Source: Diplocarpon mali
Taxonomy: Eukaryota > Ascomycota > Leotiomycetes > Helotiales > Drepanopezizaceae
Direction of reading: 5' to 3'
NCBI GenBank assembly: GCA_024741835.1
Contig: JAENRP010000059.1
Span: 146,314-191,353, forward strand
DNA: 45,040 bases
The translations under genes and the position numbers were made by a program. Under the pieces are notes generated by a model that made no database searches, was not told where the DNA came from, and was given only the letters and a program-made list of their open reading frames with translations. How positions within the stretch are numbered: position 1 is the stretch's first letter; each line of letters begins with the position of its first letter. Of this stretch, positions 1-10,488 are shown in pieces.

Positions 1-954
1 TTTTTTGCTCCCCAATTTTTCTGCTTTTTATTTTTTGTTCGTCGGTTTTCTTTTTCTCTTCCCCCTCTTCGATCCGATGGGCTGCTGTACGGTGCGGTGC
101 CCGGAATGTATGGGAAAGCAGAGATGATATTGTAAAGAGGACGCGACCTGGCTCAGGTGCAGGGTGGAGGGCAGGAAAATCGAGGGAAGACGCAACGAAG
201 CACAGATGGGGCTGAATTGATCCGCAGAGCCACAAGAGAGCGGAGAGCAATGATGCCCCCGGAACGACGGCGACAGCGTCTGGCGCCAGAGACAGGAAAC
301 ATGGAAAGAGAACGCACGACGCAGGGGCAGGGGCAGGTACAGGGGCCGATGAGGTGTGATGATGCTGGGGTTGCTGGGGCTGCTGGGGCTGTCGCTGATG
401 CTGGGGCTGCAGAGGAAGATGAAGATGAAGATGAAGCTGATGCTGACGCCGACGATGACGACGAGGATACGAGCGTGCAGGACAGCATCTCCTCGGAGGG
501 GCAGGGAGATGGGATGCGGATGCGGATGGCGGTGGCGATGGCGATGGTGAAGCTGAAGCTGAAGCAGTCCGGCGATGCGGCGGCCGGATGCTCGTCGTCG
601 GCTGGTCAGTCTGCGGCTCGGGAGGTGGCTGATACTCGGCCCAGGCGGTGGCCGTGGCCCGTGTCCGTGTCCGTGTCCGTGTCCGTGTCGTCGCCTCAGC
701 TCTCGTCTCGCCCTCGACACGTTCGCCCTCCGACCACCCGCCGCTGTCAGCGGACGAGACGAAACCGCCGAGCTGAGCACGGTCGAGTCCGAGGATCTCG
801 GGAGGATTCTGCTCTGCCAGCCGGGTACCGCACGGCCACGGTCGGCGCGAGGGCTTCCAGGAGATCCCCCGGGCCGCTCCTCCGGTCCTTGTCATGACAC
901 CGCTCCTCTCGACCGGGCGCGTATGCATGGGGATGCGGATGTATGTGGATATAC

Positions 955-1034
955 GAATAGACGAATAGACGAATAGACGAATAGACGAATAGACGAATAG
1001 ACGAATAGACGAATAGACGAATAGACGAATAGAC
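955..1034. repeat. Perfect 8-bp tandem repeat, 10 copies
   Basis: The unit GAATAGAC is repeated exactly ten times without a mismatch. An octamer is not a multiple of three, so the array is unlikely to be coding. Perfect identity suggests recent slippage or expansion. Confidence 0.95.
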
Positions 1035-1132
1035 GTGAATATGGAAGGCGGTCGATGTGTGTGTTTACCTGCATGTAGATGTGAATATATGACATGTGAT
1101 GCGGTGGATATGTATGTTTATATGTTTGTATA

Positions 1133-1368
1133 CATCTCATATATCTTATATATCTCATATATCTCATATATCTGATATATCTTATATATCTCATATATCT
1201 GATATATCTCATATATCTCATATATCTCATATATCTCATATATCTCATATATCTCATATATCTCATATATCTCATGTATACTATACATCTCCTATATCCC
1301 ATATATCCCATATACCATCCATCTCATCCATCTCATCCATCCCATACACCTCATCTCATACATCTCAA
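1133..1368. repeat. 9-bp tandem repeat (ATCTCATAT) with decayed tail
   Basis: About 15 units of a 9-bp motif run to about 1275, with occasional CTC to CTT or CTG variants. They are followed by degenerate CATCCATCTC-like units to about 1368 and then a C-run near 1378-1390. Because the unit is a multiple of three, both strands show spurious open frames of repeated tripeptides. Confidence 0.9.
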
Positions 1369-3509
1369 AAAGATATCCCCCCCCCCCCCGCTAGACCACC
1401 GGCGACTGGCGACTCGCGGGGGACACGCGCTCCGACCCGCCCGCATCCAGGGACCCACGTCCCGACCGAGCTGCGCTGCTCTCCAGCCTCCGGTCTCCGG
1501 ATCGGGAGGCCAGTGTGTCGCGCGACCTCGAGAGGTCAGAGGTGGGAGATGGGATGGCCCATCTTCGCTCGGGCCACGACGAGCGACGAGCGACGAGAGA
1601 CGAGAGACCAGAGACGAGAGACGAGAGACCAGACGGGGGCGCCGCTCACGACATCGACCTGCGCGCCTTTCCGCCCCGGCCCAAATCGCTGCGACCGGCA
1701 CGCGGGCTCTCGTGGTGGCGGGTGGCGACATCAACAGGTGGCTGGCTTGGCAGGGCAGATGCAGCCTCGGACGTTCCACATCTCCGACGTGTCGCTTGGG
1801 CATCGGCCATCGACCAGGACATTTTCTCCTCCCCCTCGCCTCTCGTCCCCCTCCACGCTCACCTCCTCCACGCTCACCCCCTCCACCATCTGCAGCTCAA
1901 TCGCGGCGTGCGGTTCCCCATCTCTCGCGTCATCACGACATCGACCCGGCGAATTTCCCGCTCTCAGAGCTGTGCGTCGTGCCCGTGCCACCGAACCCGT
2001 GGCCGAACAGGAGGGGGAAGCATGGGCGTTCTGGCCGGGGGGGGGGGAGTGCCTCCACGGTTCTTCGTTTCAGACCCTCCGTCTCGCGGGTTCTTATGCG
2101 GGGGCCATTGCTCTGCCAATTCGGCTTTTCTCAAGGCTGGGAGCTGTGGGAACGCAGTAGGGGCGCCTCCACGCCAGCCGTCAGCAATCCAGGGCCTACT
2201 CAACACAAAGATCTGACCTCACCAAACCACAGGACGGTGAGCCAGGCCGGGATGCCCGAAGAATTCCCATATCCGTCCGCTATCTGTATCTATCCTCGGT
2301 CTCGGCATCCAAGTCGGACGAGACCATTTCCCTCTCCCCTTCTGGAGACTCTCCTTGCCCAGACCCCAAAGCCGAAGGATAAAGACAGTAATCAAGACCT
2401 TTTCAAGCTCCAATAGATGCCTCTTGCTCCGCGTGATATCAGGAAAGTGTCTCGGCTCTCTCACGGGGACCTCAACCTCCATCGTCCCCATGCTGCTGGG
2501 ACCCGAGTAGCAAGGCAGAGGTGTACAGAGGATCATTGTCGAAGATCAGAAGGTGCCCGACTATGCGGCTGTTTGGTCATGCTGGGAACATCATCGGGCT
2601 TATTGGCTCCCACATCGGGACGAGCAGTCGCCATCTCCGGCGCAGAAGACGTGTTGAATAGATGTATCGTGAGCTGGGCTGGGCTGTGATGCTTGCATAT
2701 CCTCGTTGACAACGATGAAACGTGACCCGATACCGAATCGAAAGCCTCTGCCGCCCCGAATGATGAGGTGACCAGAATCGAAAGGGAGAGTGGCGCACCT
2801 AGTGCTATGTCAAGCAAAGCTCGCACGTCCTTCCGCGGCGCCCATACCTGACGTCAACATGGACGATTGAGGCAGCAAAAGTAGTTGGTATAGCCGGCGG
2901 CAACTTTGCTAACCAGGCATCACCTAGGATACCTGATTGGAAACCCGGTGGCGGACCTGGCCCAAGGACTTCGGTTCGTCGTCGAGTAGGTACCCGAGAC
3001 CAGATAAACACTTCGACCAGACTTGTTCCACACTCTGAAAAGGGCCTCGGGCGTAGCTCGCGGTACGAACGAGCTAATGACCCCCAAAAAAGAAGCGCAA
3101 GGCCAAATGAACACGGGATACCTCTGTCATCTCGACCTAAGTGCATGTGCGCGAAAAATGAGGATCTGCCAAACCTGGGCGGAAATCATCGCAAATGAGT
3201 ATCTGCCATGGAGCAAAGATCTATTAATTCCAGTTTGGTTAGGAGCCGTTAGACTCACACTTCGACACAACACTCGATCGACCAATAGTCCCCCTTCACC
3301 TCTGCCGCGGCCCGAGCATCGGAGCATCTTTGTCCAGTGAACGGGCACAGAATGTCGTCCGTGACGGCACGTATTCCGCAAGCTCTCAAAGTCGTCCTTC
3401 TGTGCACCAGCCTCAAACCTAATAAGTACAATCGTCCCAACGCCGCTGACACTCGTAACGCAAATCCGTCGACCAGATTGATTCCGTCAGATAATACATG
3501 AATACGGGC

Positions 3510-4756
3510 CTATCTGGTCTTGCTGGAGACACCGGCGCCAATCACGCCGGGGAGCTTTTCCTCTCCAATACTATACATCAAACCCATTCCCCAGCTGACG
3601 ATACCCACCAAGACAACGGTGAAGATCGCAATGAGCCAGAATGGACTGCTGACATCTCTCTTATGGCATGCCGAGCCGCCCCAAGCGACCGTCGTATAGT
3701 ACTTCTTTTCGCCATGCGTGAAGGTCTCATTACTCGTTCTGCAGCCACAAGTAAAGCATGCCGACTTTCTGGTCGAGTACTTCTTGTAGCAGGAGCCGTG
3801 CCCAGAGCAGTTATTTGTCGTTGATGCACACACTTCTTCAGATGCGTAGCAGAGCGCTGGAAGTTTGAGCAACGGGGTTTTTGTTGTATTGCTCGATGAA
3901 TTGGAAGATGTAACTTGTTTCGATGAGAACGCTCGTGGTAAAGATGGAACCAAAGCTTCCGTTATTGGCTCCTCCACAGCCTGTCGCCGCACCTTGCCAG
4001 GCGACACCTGAGAAGGTGCTTCGTAAGATCCATACGGCTTCGCAGAGCTCTTCGATGTCCGAGAAGCTTCCGGCATCAGTACCACAGCAACATTAATTTC
4101 ATGCTTCTGGGCGAATCGAATCAATCTCTTCTGGGCCGACATGAACTCGTCAATCTTAGAATCGCCCTGATCAACCTGTGTAAGTCAATGCAACACATGT
4201 CAAATGCCTGGCAGTCTACCTTCTCGGATACCAAATCGAAATGGATGATGCTTGATCTTCCATTCCAGCAGTTCCTATCAAAAGGATTGATAGCATTTCC
4301 AAGCGAGCACTTTTGTCCACCTTGTCCAGAATGCTTCTGCAGATCTGACACAAGCCTCTCGTTCGCAGCCATCGAGGGCGGCTTTGATATGGTAAAAGCC
4401 GGTTGTAAAGAGGCCCATTCGCTCACCAGGGGCTCGGCAGCTTCGGAGGAGAAACCCTCCACGATCAGAACCAGCTCTGCTGCCTTCTCATGTTCCGAAG
4501 CTTGGAATAGTGATTCCTGAGGAGCTCCAAACTGGTTGATGAATGATAGAGTCGCCTCGCTGGCATCTCCAACTCCATGATACTGCGAAGCACCCAGGCG
4601 TTGGGCGAAAATCAATCGTGCTTGTTCTGGTGTGAGGATTGGAGGACTCGTGGTGGTTGCTGCTCCATTCGCATCGAAAATGTAGACATTCGCATCCGCT
4701 ATTGCAGAGGCGACACCGATCAAGGCTGGCACAAGGAAGCTATCGCAGAGCTTCAT
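3510..4756 (-). CDS. Vps3844-type (DUF3844) ER/vacuolar membrane protein
   Basis: Two exons (4756-4220 and 4175-3510) join in phase 0 across a 44-bp intron (4176-4219, GTAGAC...CACAG) and encode 400 residues. The protein starts with a signal peptide (MKLCDSFLVPALIGVASA) and continues with a luminal domain. Next comes a Cys-rich EGF-like block (CYASEEVC, NNCSGHGSC, CFTCGC) and one transmembrane helix near the C-terminus (FWLIAIFTVVLVGIVSWGMG). A Cys block followed by a terminal helix is the signature of the fungal Vps3844 C-terminal domain family, linked to vacuolar sorting; its biochemical role is poorly known. The start was chosen at ATG 4756 because it places the signal peptide at the N-terminus; no ATG lies further upstream in frame. 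It is divergent from the next gene, with 385 bp between the two starts. Confidence 0.88.
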
Positions 4757-5141
4757 GATTGATGCTGCTTGAGATTTAGATTGTGATGCAGGGTGCGCGG
4801 CCTGCAACTCGAAAGAGAGGATGCGAGTGAAGCTGCTGGCCGACAGGCAGATTCAGGTTGCCGCCCATACTGAGGCAACTGCGGAAGCGCCTTCCCTCTT
4901 TCAGACCTGATTGGGATCTGCCGACTGTCACCGCGAACTCATGTCAACACCACTGAATTATCGACGAAGATAGGTATCCTGCCTATAATTTTATTGCTCT
5001 ACGAACATCCCATCACAGCGCTCTTGCGACTGTAGCCGCTGCCAGTCTGCCCGACTCGCTCTCCAAGAGCGTCGAACTCATCATCCAGGGCCCGCCACCA
5101 ATCGAGGCGGGCCTTGACCTGTGAACCCAATCCTCCGAACC
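4757..5141. promoter_or_regulatory. Shared divergent upstream region
   Basis: 385 bp separate the starts of the Vps3844-type gene (-) and the mitochondrial-type gene (+). The segment must hold both promoters and 5' leaders. I see no clear TATA box and no motif that I can name with confidence. Confidence 0.45.
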
Positions 5142-6528
5142 ATGTTACGCATGATGCGCGCCCCGAGGGCTCTCCTCCCCCTGGATGGGAGCCTACGGAG
5201 ACAGAACTTCGTGTCTCTTAGTAGATTACCATTGAAGTTGGAGGCGAAGCATCAGGCCGGTCAGTCTTCGAATATTAAAAGGGTCCGCTTTAAGAAGCAA
5301 TGGATGAGGCCAAAGTATGTTAGATCCAAGTCATCTGGGACACGCGCTGACGATTTTTCTTTGCCTAGGCAGATCGTTATATACATGCTCGCCGCTTATG
5401 TTAGTCTTTCCATCTATACGGAAGTTGTTCTCAGTCCGTTGGACCGAGCAGCGGCCGATGCTTTGCAAAACCTACCCAGTGAAGAATTCGAAGAGGCCCA
5501 CAAGCCGCTTTTTATCCCCTTTCCAGGGACAACAAAACAACTCAAGCCCGTACCGTATCGCGGTAGCGACCCTGAGTGGCAAGAATTCGTCAAGTTCAGC
5601 AAGGACAAGAAATTGGCGCAGAAAGTGCGAGGTTGGTCTTGCTTTTGACCCTTGCAAGATGGCAATCGCTAACAGTACTTAGATGAGCTCGCAGCCATCG
5701 TGCAGTCCGCTGCATCAAAGCACCCTGTACTGACGGTACGCTGCGGCAAGCGGATGGTATTGAGAAGATACTGGCTCGATGTGGATTTTCCGCAATTTGC
5801 GCCGGCTGGGTTTGAGAGGAAGGGGTATGTATCAATCCAACCTCACTCCAAGGCTTAGAGACTGACCCTTTGTGTACAGGATAGAAATCGGGGACGACTA
5901 CATTGAATGGAGGACCCAGCCTGTCGAATCTCAGGTCGCTCTCAGGATCAAGCAATGCCTGTGGCCTTCAGCATTGGCACAATCATCCTGGAGCTTCATC
6001 AAGGTTATGGTGGTTGACGACATGAAACATCTTGCAAGAATGCTGGGATTTAGATCCGGCACACCTCCCGCGCCGCTCGATCAGGTATTGACTCGGCGTC
6101 AGCAATTGCTGAAGGGATCCCAAGCCCCACAGCTCGCAACGGAGGATAACACCCGAGCACAAACCACAGCTGTAGCGACACCGCCCAAGGGCCTGACGGC
6201 CGGATCCTCCGAGAAACCCGCGCTCATGGGCAAAGGCCCAGAGGAATTGGAAGTCGGATCGGCGGCCATGGCTCTACATGCGCACTTGGTGAAGCCCATG
6301 ATGGCATTCAGGACCAAGTTCTCACAAACCTGGCGGCCTGCACCGGACTTTCCTCCAAGGGGGAGTATTCTAGTCTCGGGGATGGTAGAACTTGACGCTC
6401 CCAAGGCGTGGCTCGTCTTTGACGTGAGGGCAAGCTGGGATCCAAAGACGAGAGCATACGACCCGAGGAGCATGATCGTCAGACTGCGCAGGATGCAGCC
6501 TAAGAAGCAAGGGCCTACTCCGATTTAG
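5142..6528 (+). CDS. Probable mitochondrial single-pass membrane protein, unknown function
   Basis: Four exons are proposed: 5142-5314, 5369-5631, 5683-5824 and 5880-6528, giving 408 residues. Introns 2 and 3 (51 and 55 bp) are required by frame. Intron 1 (54 bp, GTATGT...GCTGAC...CCTAG) is symmetrical, so skipping it would only add 18 residues. The N-terminus MLRMMRAPRALLPL, rich in Arg and lacking acidic residues, looks like a mitochondrial presequence. A hydrophobic helix follows (IVIYMLAAYVSLSIYTEVVL), then a long soluble part with the motif SDPEWQEFVKFSKD and a low-complexity insert (about residues 280-330). I recognise it only as a fungal conserved-type protein and cannot give a function. 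ATG 5142 is the first in-frame ATG. Confidence 0.8.
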
Positions 6529-7129
6529 CTGGAAAATTTGAGAGAGTGTAGTCTGGGCACGGCGTTCGCGGGGGGGCATTCTAGGAGCAAGTCGTGGGTC
6601 TGGCGTTGTCTGTGCAGGTTGGTACTCGTATCTGCTCTGCAGCAGATGAGCACTGTAGATACTGTAGCAGGAAGCAGATGGCACAATCATCACTCTCGGG
6701 GGACTCGAATTCGACCTTGCCATGCGTCTCGCACATGACCGGCCTGGCTGTGGCTTCGGCACCTCGACATGCTTGATCCCATCGATCCGTCTGGGATACT
6801 ACCGTCCAAGTGGTCCGAAGGACGTGCTGCAGCCCTTGGCCCGACGTGTCGGTTGCCAAAAGCTGGCAACTCGCAAGCTCGTGTGTGTATATCCTGCATG
6901 CCCCAGAGACTGCCGGGTATAGTACGGTAGCAGGTAGCTAGCCAGAGGACATGGATCGAAGTGAGCCTCCCGACGCCTCGGCGACACGTCCTTGCGCCAG
7001 CTCCGAGGAGTGCCAAAGGCCTAGCCCAGTCCAAGAAGGTGACGGCGACGCTGTACATGACAAGTACCGTCTGGCAACTCATGCGGTCTGCCAACACCAA
7101 AACCAGGCGTGATATGAGGCATCCCTCGA
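6529..7129. other. Intergenic region between convergent genes
   Basis: 601 bp between the 3' ends of the mitochondrial-type gene (+) and the DUF3533 gene (-). Open frames here are antisense shadows without recognisable domains. I see nothing else. Confidence 0.5.
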
Positions 7130-8932
7130 TCAAAATACTTCCTCCCTCGGGACCCTGCTGTACATTCTCTCCAGGACCTCTCGCTTGTGAGCACCAGCCT
7201 GCTTCCTGTTCTTTCTCAGCTGAGGCCAGATTGTCAACGGCTGCAGAGTAAGGCTGGCAGCCACCCAGCTGATCAGGACCCCAGAATTCAGACGTAGCCA
7301 ATTCTTCGTCCCGTGTATAATGGTCTTCGCGCCGATAAGATCATGTCGCAGGGGCCACGCCAAACCCCACCTGTAGAAGCTGCTCGGCAGTTCGACAGGA
7401 GAGAAGCCTGTTGCCACGTTCGAAATGACCCGGAACACAAAGAATACGGGGGTGAATGGTTGCCCGGGGACATTGTGGACGTCTTCGATGGCGAGACCAA
7501 AGGCCAGCATAGCTACCCAGGACAGCATCCAGTAGATGACGTATCCCGAGGCTCCAAAGAACTTCCCGGAATTGATCTTCCAGGCGCAAGAGAGCGCCAG
7601 GTACAAGAGGGAGACGAATAAGTAGAGGGTTGGCAGTGTCGTCATGCGGTAAATGTAGTACCGGACCATGGAGACCTTGCCCATCATGGCTTCGTTTAGA
7701 ACGCCGAACATGAGAACCGACAGAAAAGATATGATGATCAGATCTAGTACAAGCCCTGCTTAGTCTCACAATGATCTGATGGGAAAGCTCGTCTTACGAA
7801 TTGTTCCAATTTCGGTTGAGGCCTCTGCTGTACTGGGAGTACATGGCGCGGTATTATAGACCGCAAAGGAGATTGGGAGTGGTGTCTCAGCCTGCCGTGC
7901 CAATGCCGCTGTGTTTCCCACATTCGCTGCCCGGAACGACTCCTGCTTCTGCTTTGCAAACTTCAGCACAAAGTCGTTCATGAAGCTGAAGACTTTGGGA
8001 TAGCCCAATTGCATGATGGTTAGGGAGTTTCGTCCTCCTTCATAGACGAGGTGAATTGAGCGCGTCGGGTCATAAGCGGCATTCCCATCGGCGTAGGCGT
8101 AGTTCATAGCCGTGGTCGCGTTGGCTTGGACCACAATGCCGAACCAGAAGTCCTCCTGCTTCAATGCGTGTCGAGCCCTTTCATGGACAAGTTGTGTTTG
8201 GATCTGTCCCCAGTTCCGCGTCAGTTTCAGTCACGCTTATGACTTTCGCCGGCAATCCTGCGCTTTCTCGGGGGAGCTTACCCTGGCTCGGAAACATATC
8301 CTAATGTCTTTTGAGGAATCATGGTACGCTCGGCAGCTGCCATCTGTTGCAGGTATGGACCGACCTCACCCCCGTCAAAAGTCGATCACCGCTACGGTGA
8401 AGACCGGTAGGTTGAATCGGAGGGAGTGGTCTGCCTTCCAGTAGATGGAAAGGATGCCCATGATAGTCGCGACTAGGAGGACGCTGAATGTAATGAGCAT
8501 TTTCGACCACATCTTCCTCTCCGTTGCCATCCAAGGAGATCGTAACCCTGGCAGTGCTCTCTCCATCAGAGGCCGCTCTTTGGTATCGAGCTGGCCATTG
8601 CCGTCGCCGCTGAGCGGCTCTTCTGATCTGGCTATTTCTGCAGATGAACGAATCGATGACAGCAGAGGTCAACAGACGGGAGAAGGTCGGTGCGTGTCCA
8701 AGAGGACGAGGAGAGCCTCCCACTCGAGGGGCTGTTCCAGGCGTACCTGGTCAACTGGGGCCGACGTAGGCACGTCCCGGCGGCTCAAAAAAATGCCTTC
8801 TAGTCGAGAATAGCTCTCACCTCGAGATCTGATACGCATGCAATGAATCATCGGCATCACGGCCGCGAGCCGTATGCCGTACTTCGTGCTCATGTAGCCA
8901 ATTGGCTTGGATCTGGGTGATGCACGGAGCAT
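7130..8932 (-). CDS. DUF3533 / SNG1-type multispan membrane protein, frame disturbed
   Basis: The C-terminal exons are clear. 8203-7798 encodes the luminal part (EDFWFGIVVQANAT, with YDPTRSIHLVYEGGRN). After a 42-bp intron (7756-7797), 7755-7130 encodes several membrane helices (IIISFLSVLMFGV, LYLFVSLLYLALSCAW, YWMLSWVAMLAFGLAIEDV). This order (cytosolic N-terminus, one helix, large extracytosolic domain, C-terminal helices) fits the DUF3533 family that includes yeast SNG1, implicated in drug and nitrosoguanidine resistance. The first helix (LITFSVLLVATIMGILSIYW) lies in 8566-8378. A probable 5' exon 8932-8821 with a 183-bp intron (8638-8820) extends the frame upstream; otherwise translation starts at ATG 8566. 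Between 8380 and 8282 the family-like sequence (VIDF, then DGGEVGPY...LGYVSEP) moves to another frame, and the original frame meets TGA at 8377. This is a frameshift, a sequence error or unusual splicing. Confidence 0.72.
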
Positions 8933-10488
8933 AAGAACGGTCTTCTATCTCGCAACGATAATAATGGTGATGAAGACGAGGATGATAAGATGTCAGGAAT
9001 ACTTGCTGCCTTGAGCTGGGCCAACGGACACCGGGAAGAGGACACGTCTTGTCGTTATTGTCAGTGATGAACTCCAGCTTCCTTGTTTACCTACCTCGAC
9101 GAGCGAAGAAAAGCGTCTGCGCTGGTATCAAAGTCGTTAGCGCACCTTGAATATTATTGATACCCTACAGTCACGTGCTTCGCGAGTCCGTTTGAGGTCA
9201 CATGGCCCAGGTCACATGCGAGGCTCGGCTTACAAGTGCTCAAGGGGACCATGTCGTGTTTGCGGCGGAATTCATCGTAAGCGAAACAAACAACACACGA
9301 GCGTCGGTACCAGAGTGGATTCTCAGTAGGTTTGCGTGGCTCAAAACACTTCAAGGTGACCTTGGTTTGGCCTGCGACAAAGGACAAGCTCAGCGCACAC
9401 CTTCTTTCTGGCTTCCCTCCAGAGCCCTGCATCCCGCATGTTTCTTTGCTGGTCCAGGATGCGGTCCACTCCACGATGGGCGACGATTCCTGGTAAGAGA
9501 TCTCTCCTGCCACCCGCGAGACCTGTTCCATGCTGGCTGCCCGTGACAGCACCCTGAATCGACGATGAGCTGACCCGATCCCAAGCACGAATAAATTCAC
9601 GCCGGGGCAACACGCCCGGATGCTCGAGTCGTTTTTCTTGTACCGACGGCGCTCTTGATGGGCCGCATGAGTATGGCCTTGGATTCTGCACCGGAGCCGC
9701 ACATGGATTCGATGATCTCGTCGGGCGTCGTTGGTAAGCCGTTGCGGTGTTTGCTTCTGACTTCTTGGGGATAGATACGGCTAGGTAGCCCTCAGAGGGT
9801 CGAGGAGATGAAGGTCCTGTGCGGGCTTGCAGGGATCTGCGGCCTCATTGCTCGCGTGAGAATGGGGACTACATCAAGCACTTGTGAAGATGCAAGATGC
9901 AGGATCCAGCGGATGGTGGGGAGGACCTGCAAGCGGACATGGGCCCCCTCCTGGCTCACGCAATGCCAACTCCGTAGACTACGCATGTGAGGATGGCAGT
10001 CGTGACATACGCTTGGGATATGGACAAGTTCTTGTCCCATGCGACGGTACTTCTCCCCCAACATCTCCACCGAGTCACGCGCCATAAAAGGGACTTTTGG
10101 ATAGTGATTGCATCTACATACTCCAACTATTTTTGTTCCTTTCGTCGTTATCATGCGTCGTCATTCATCCTGCATAAGCCATCAGGCCACACATCATACA
10201 GTCATGCATGGCGGTCTCGAGACCAGCCAGCCAAAGAAAACTCGAGGAAATATCCAGCACAGAAAAGAAAATAAGGGCATCTGCGGCCAAGCGGTCCGCG
10301 GGCATGTAGCCCTGAAAACAAAAGGAAACGGGTGTAAGGACGGTGTAGGACAAAAGAAAATCGACCGGGCTGATCCGTGGACGGCAACCGGGCCAGGATG
10401 GAGCTTGGTACCGTAGAGCGTTGATGGCGAGATCCACGCCTGGTGCAGAGATCAATCAAGGTCGAGGAAGCATCGAGTCGGTATCTCC
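8933..10488. other. Gene-poor region, 1.6 kb
   Basis: Only antisense or short frames are present. The longest (minus strand, about 9531-9154 from its first ATG) has no domain I recognise. The segment probably contains the promoter of the DUF3533 gene and the 3' region of the next minus-strand gene. Confidence 0.45.

Larger units (their letters stand above)
1..3509. other. Gene-free flank with simple-sequence DNA
   Basis: I find no exon with recognisable homology here. Open frames exist on both strands, but they follow simple repeats (acidic runs around 405-480, a CCGTGT run at 659-690, GAGACGA-like runs near 1580-1635) and have no plausible domain. The stretch 2400-3500 is of normal complexity and also yields no gene that I recognise. 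An exon of a gene outside the window cannot be excluded. Confidence 0.6.

Noticed and set aside
157..897. Long plus-strand open frame of 246 codons
   Set aside because: Its sequence follows acidic and CCGTGT simple repeats, overlapping frames of similar length exist on both strands, and no domain is visible.
892..1311. Minus-strand frame of repeated Met-Arg-Tyr tripeptides
   Set aside because: Pure product of the 9-bp tandem repeat.
8377..8430. 52-bp intron (GTAGCG...CAACAG) as explanation for the DUF3533 stop
   Set aside because: It would delete the family-like VIDFDGGEVGPY segment and would still leave the downstream donor out of phase.
9154..9702. Minus-strand frame of up to 182 codons
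   Set aside because: The 5' part starts at a non-ATG codon; from the first ATG (9531) about 125 residues remain with no recognisable family.
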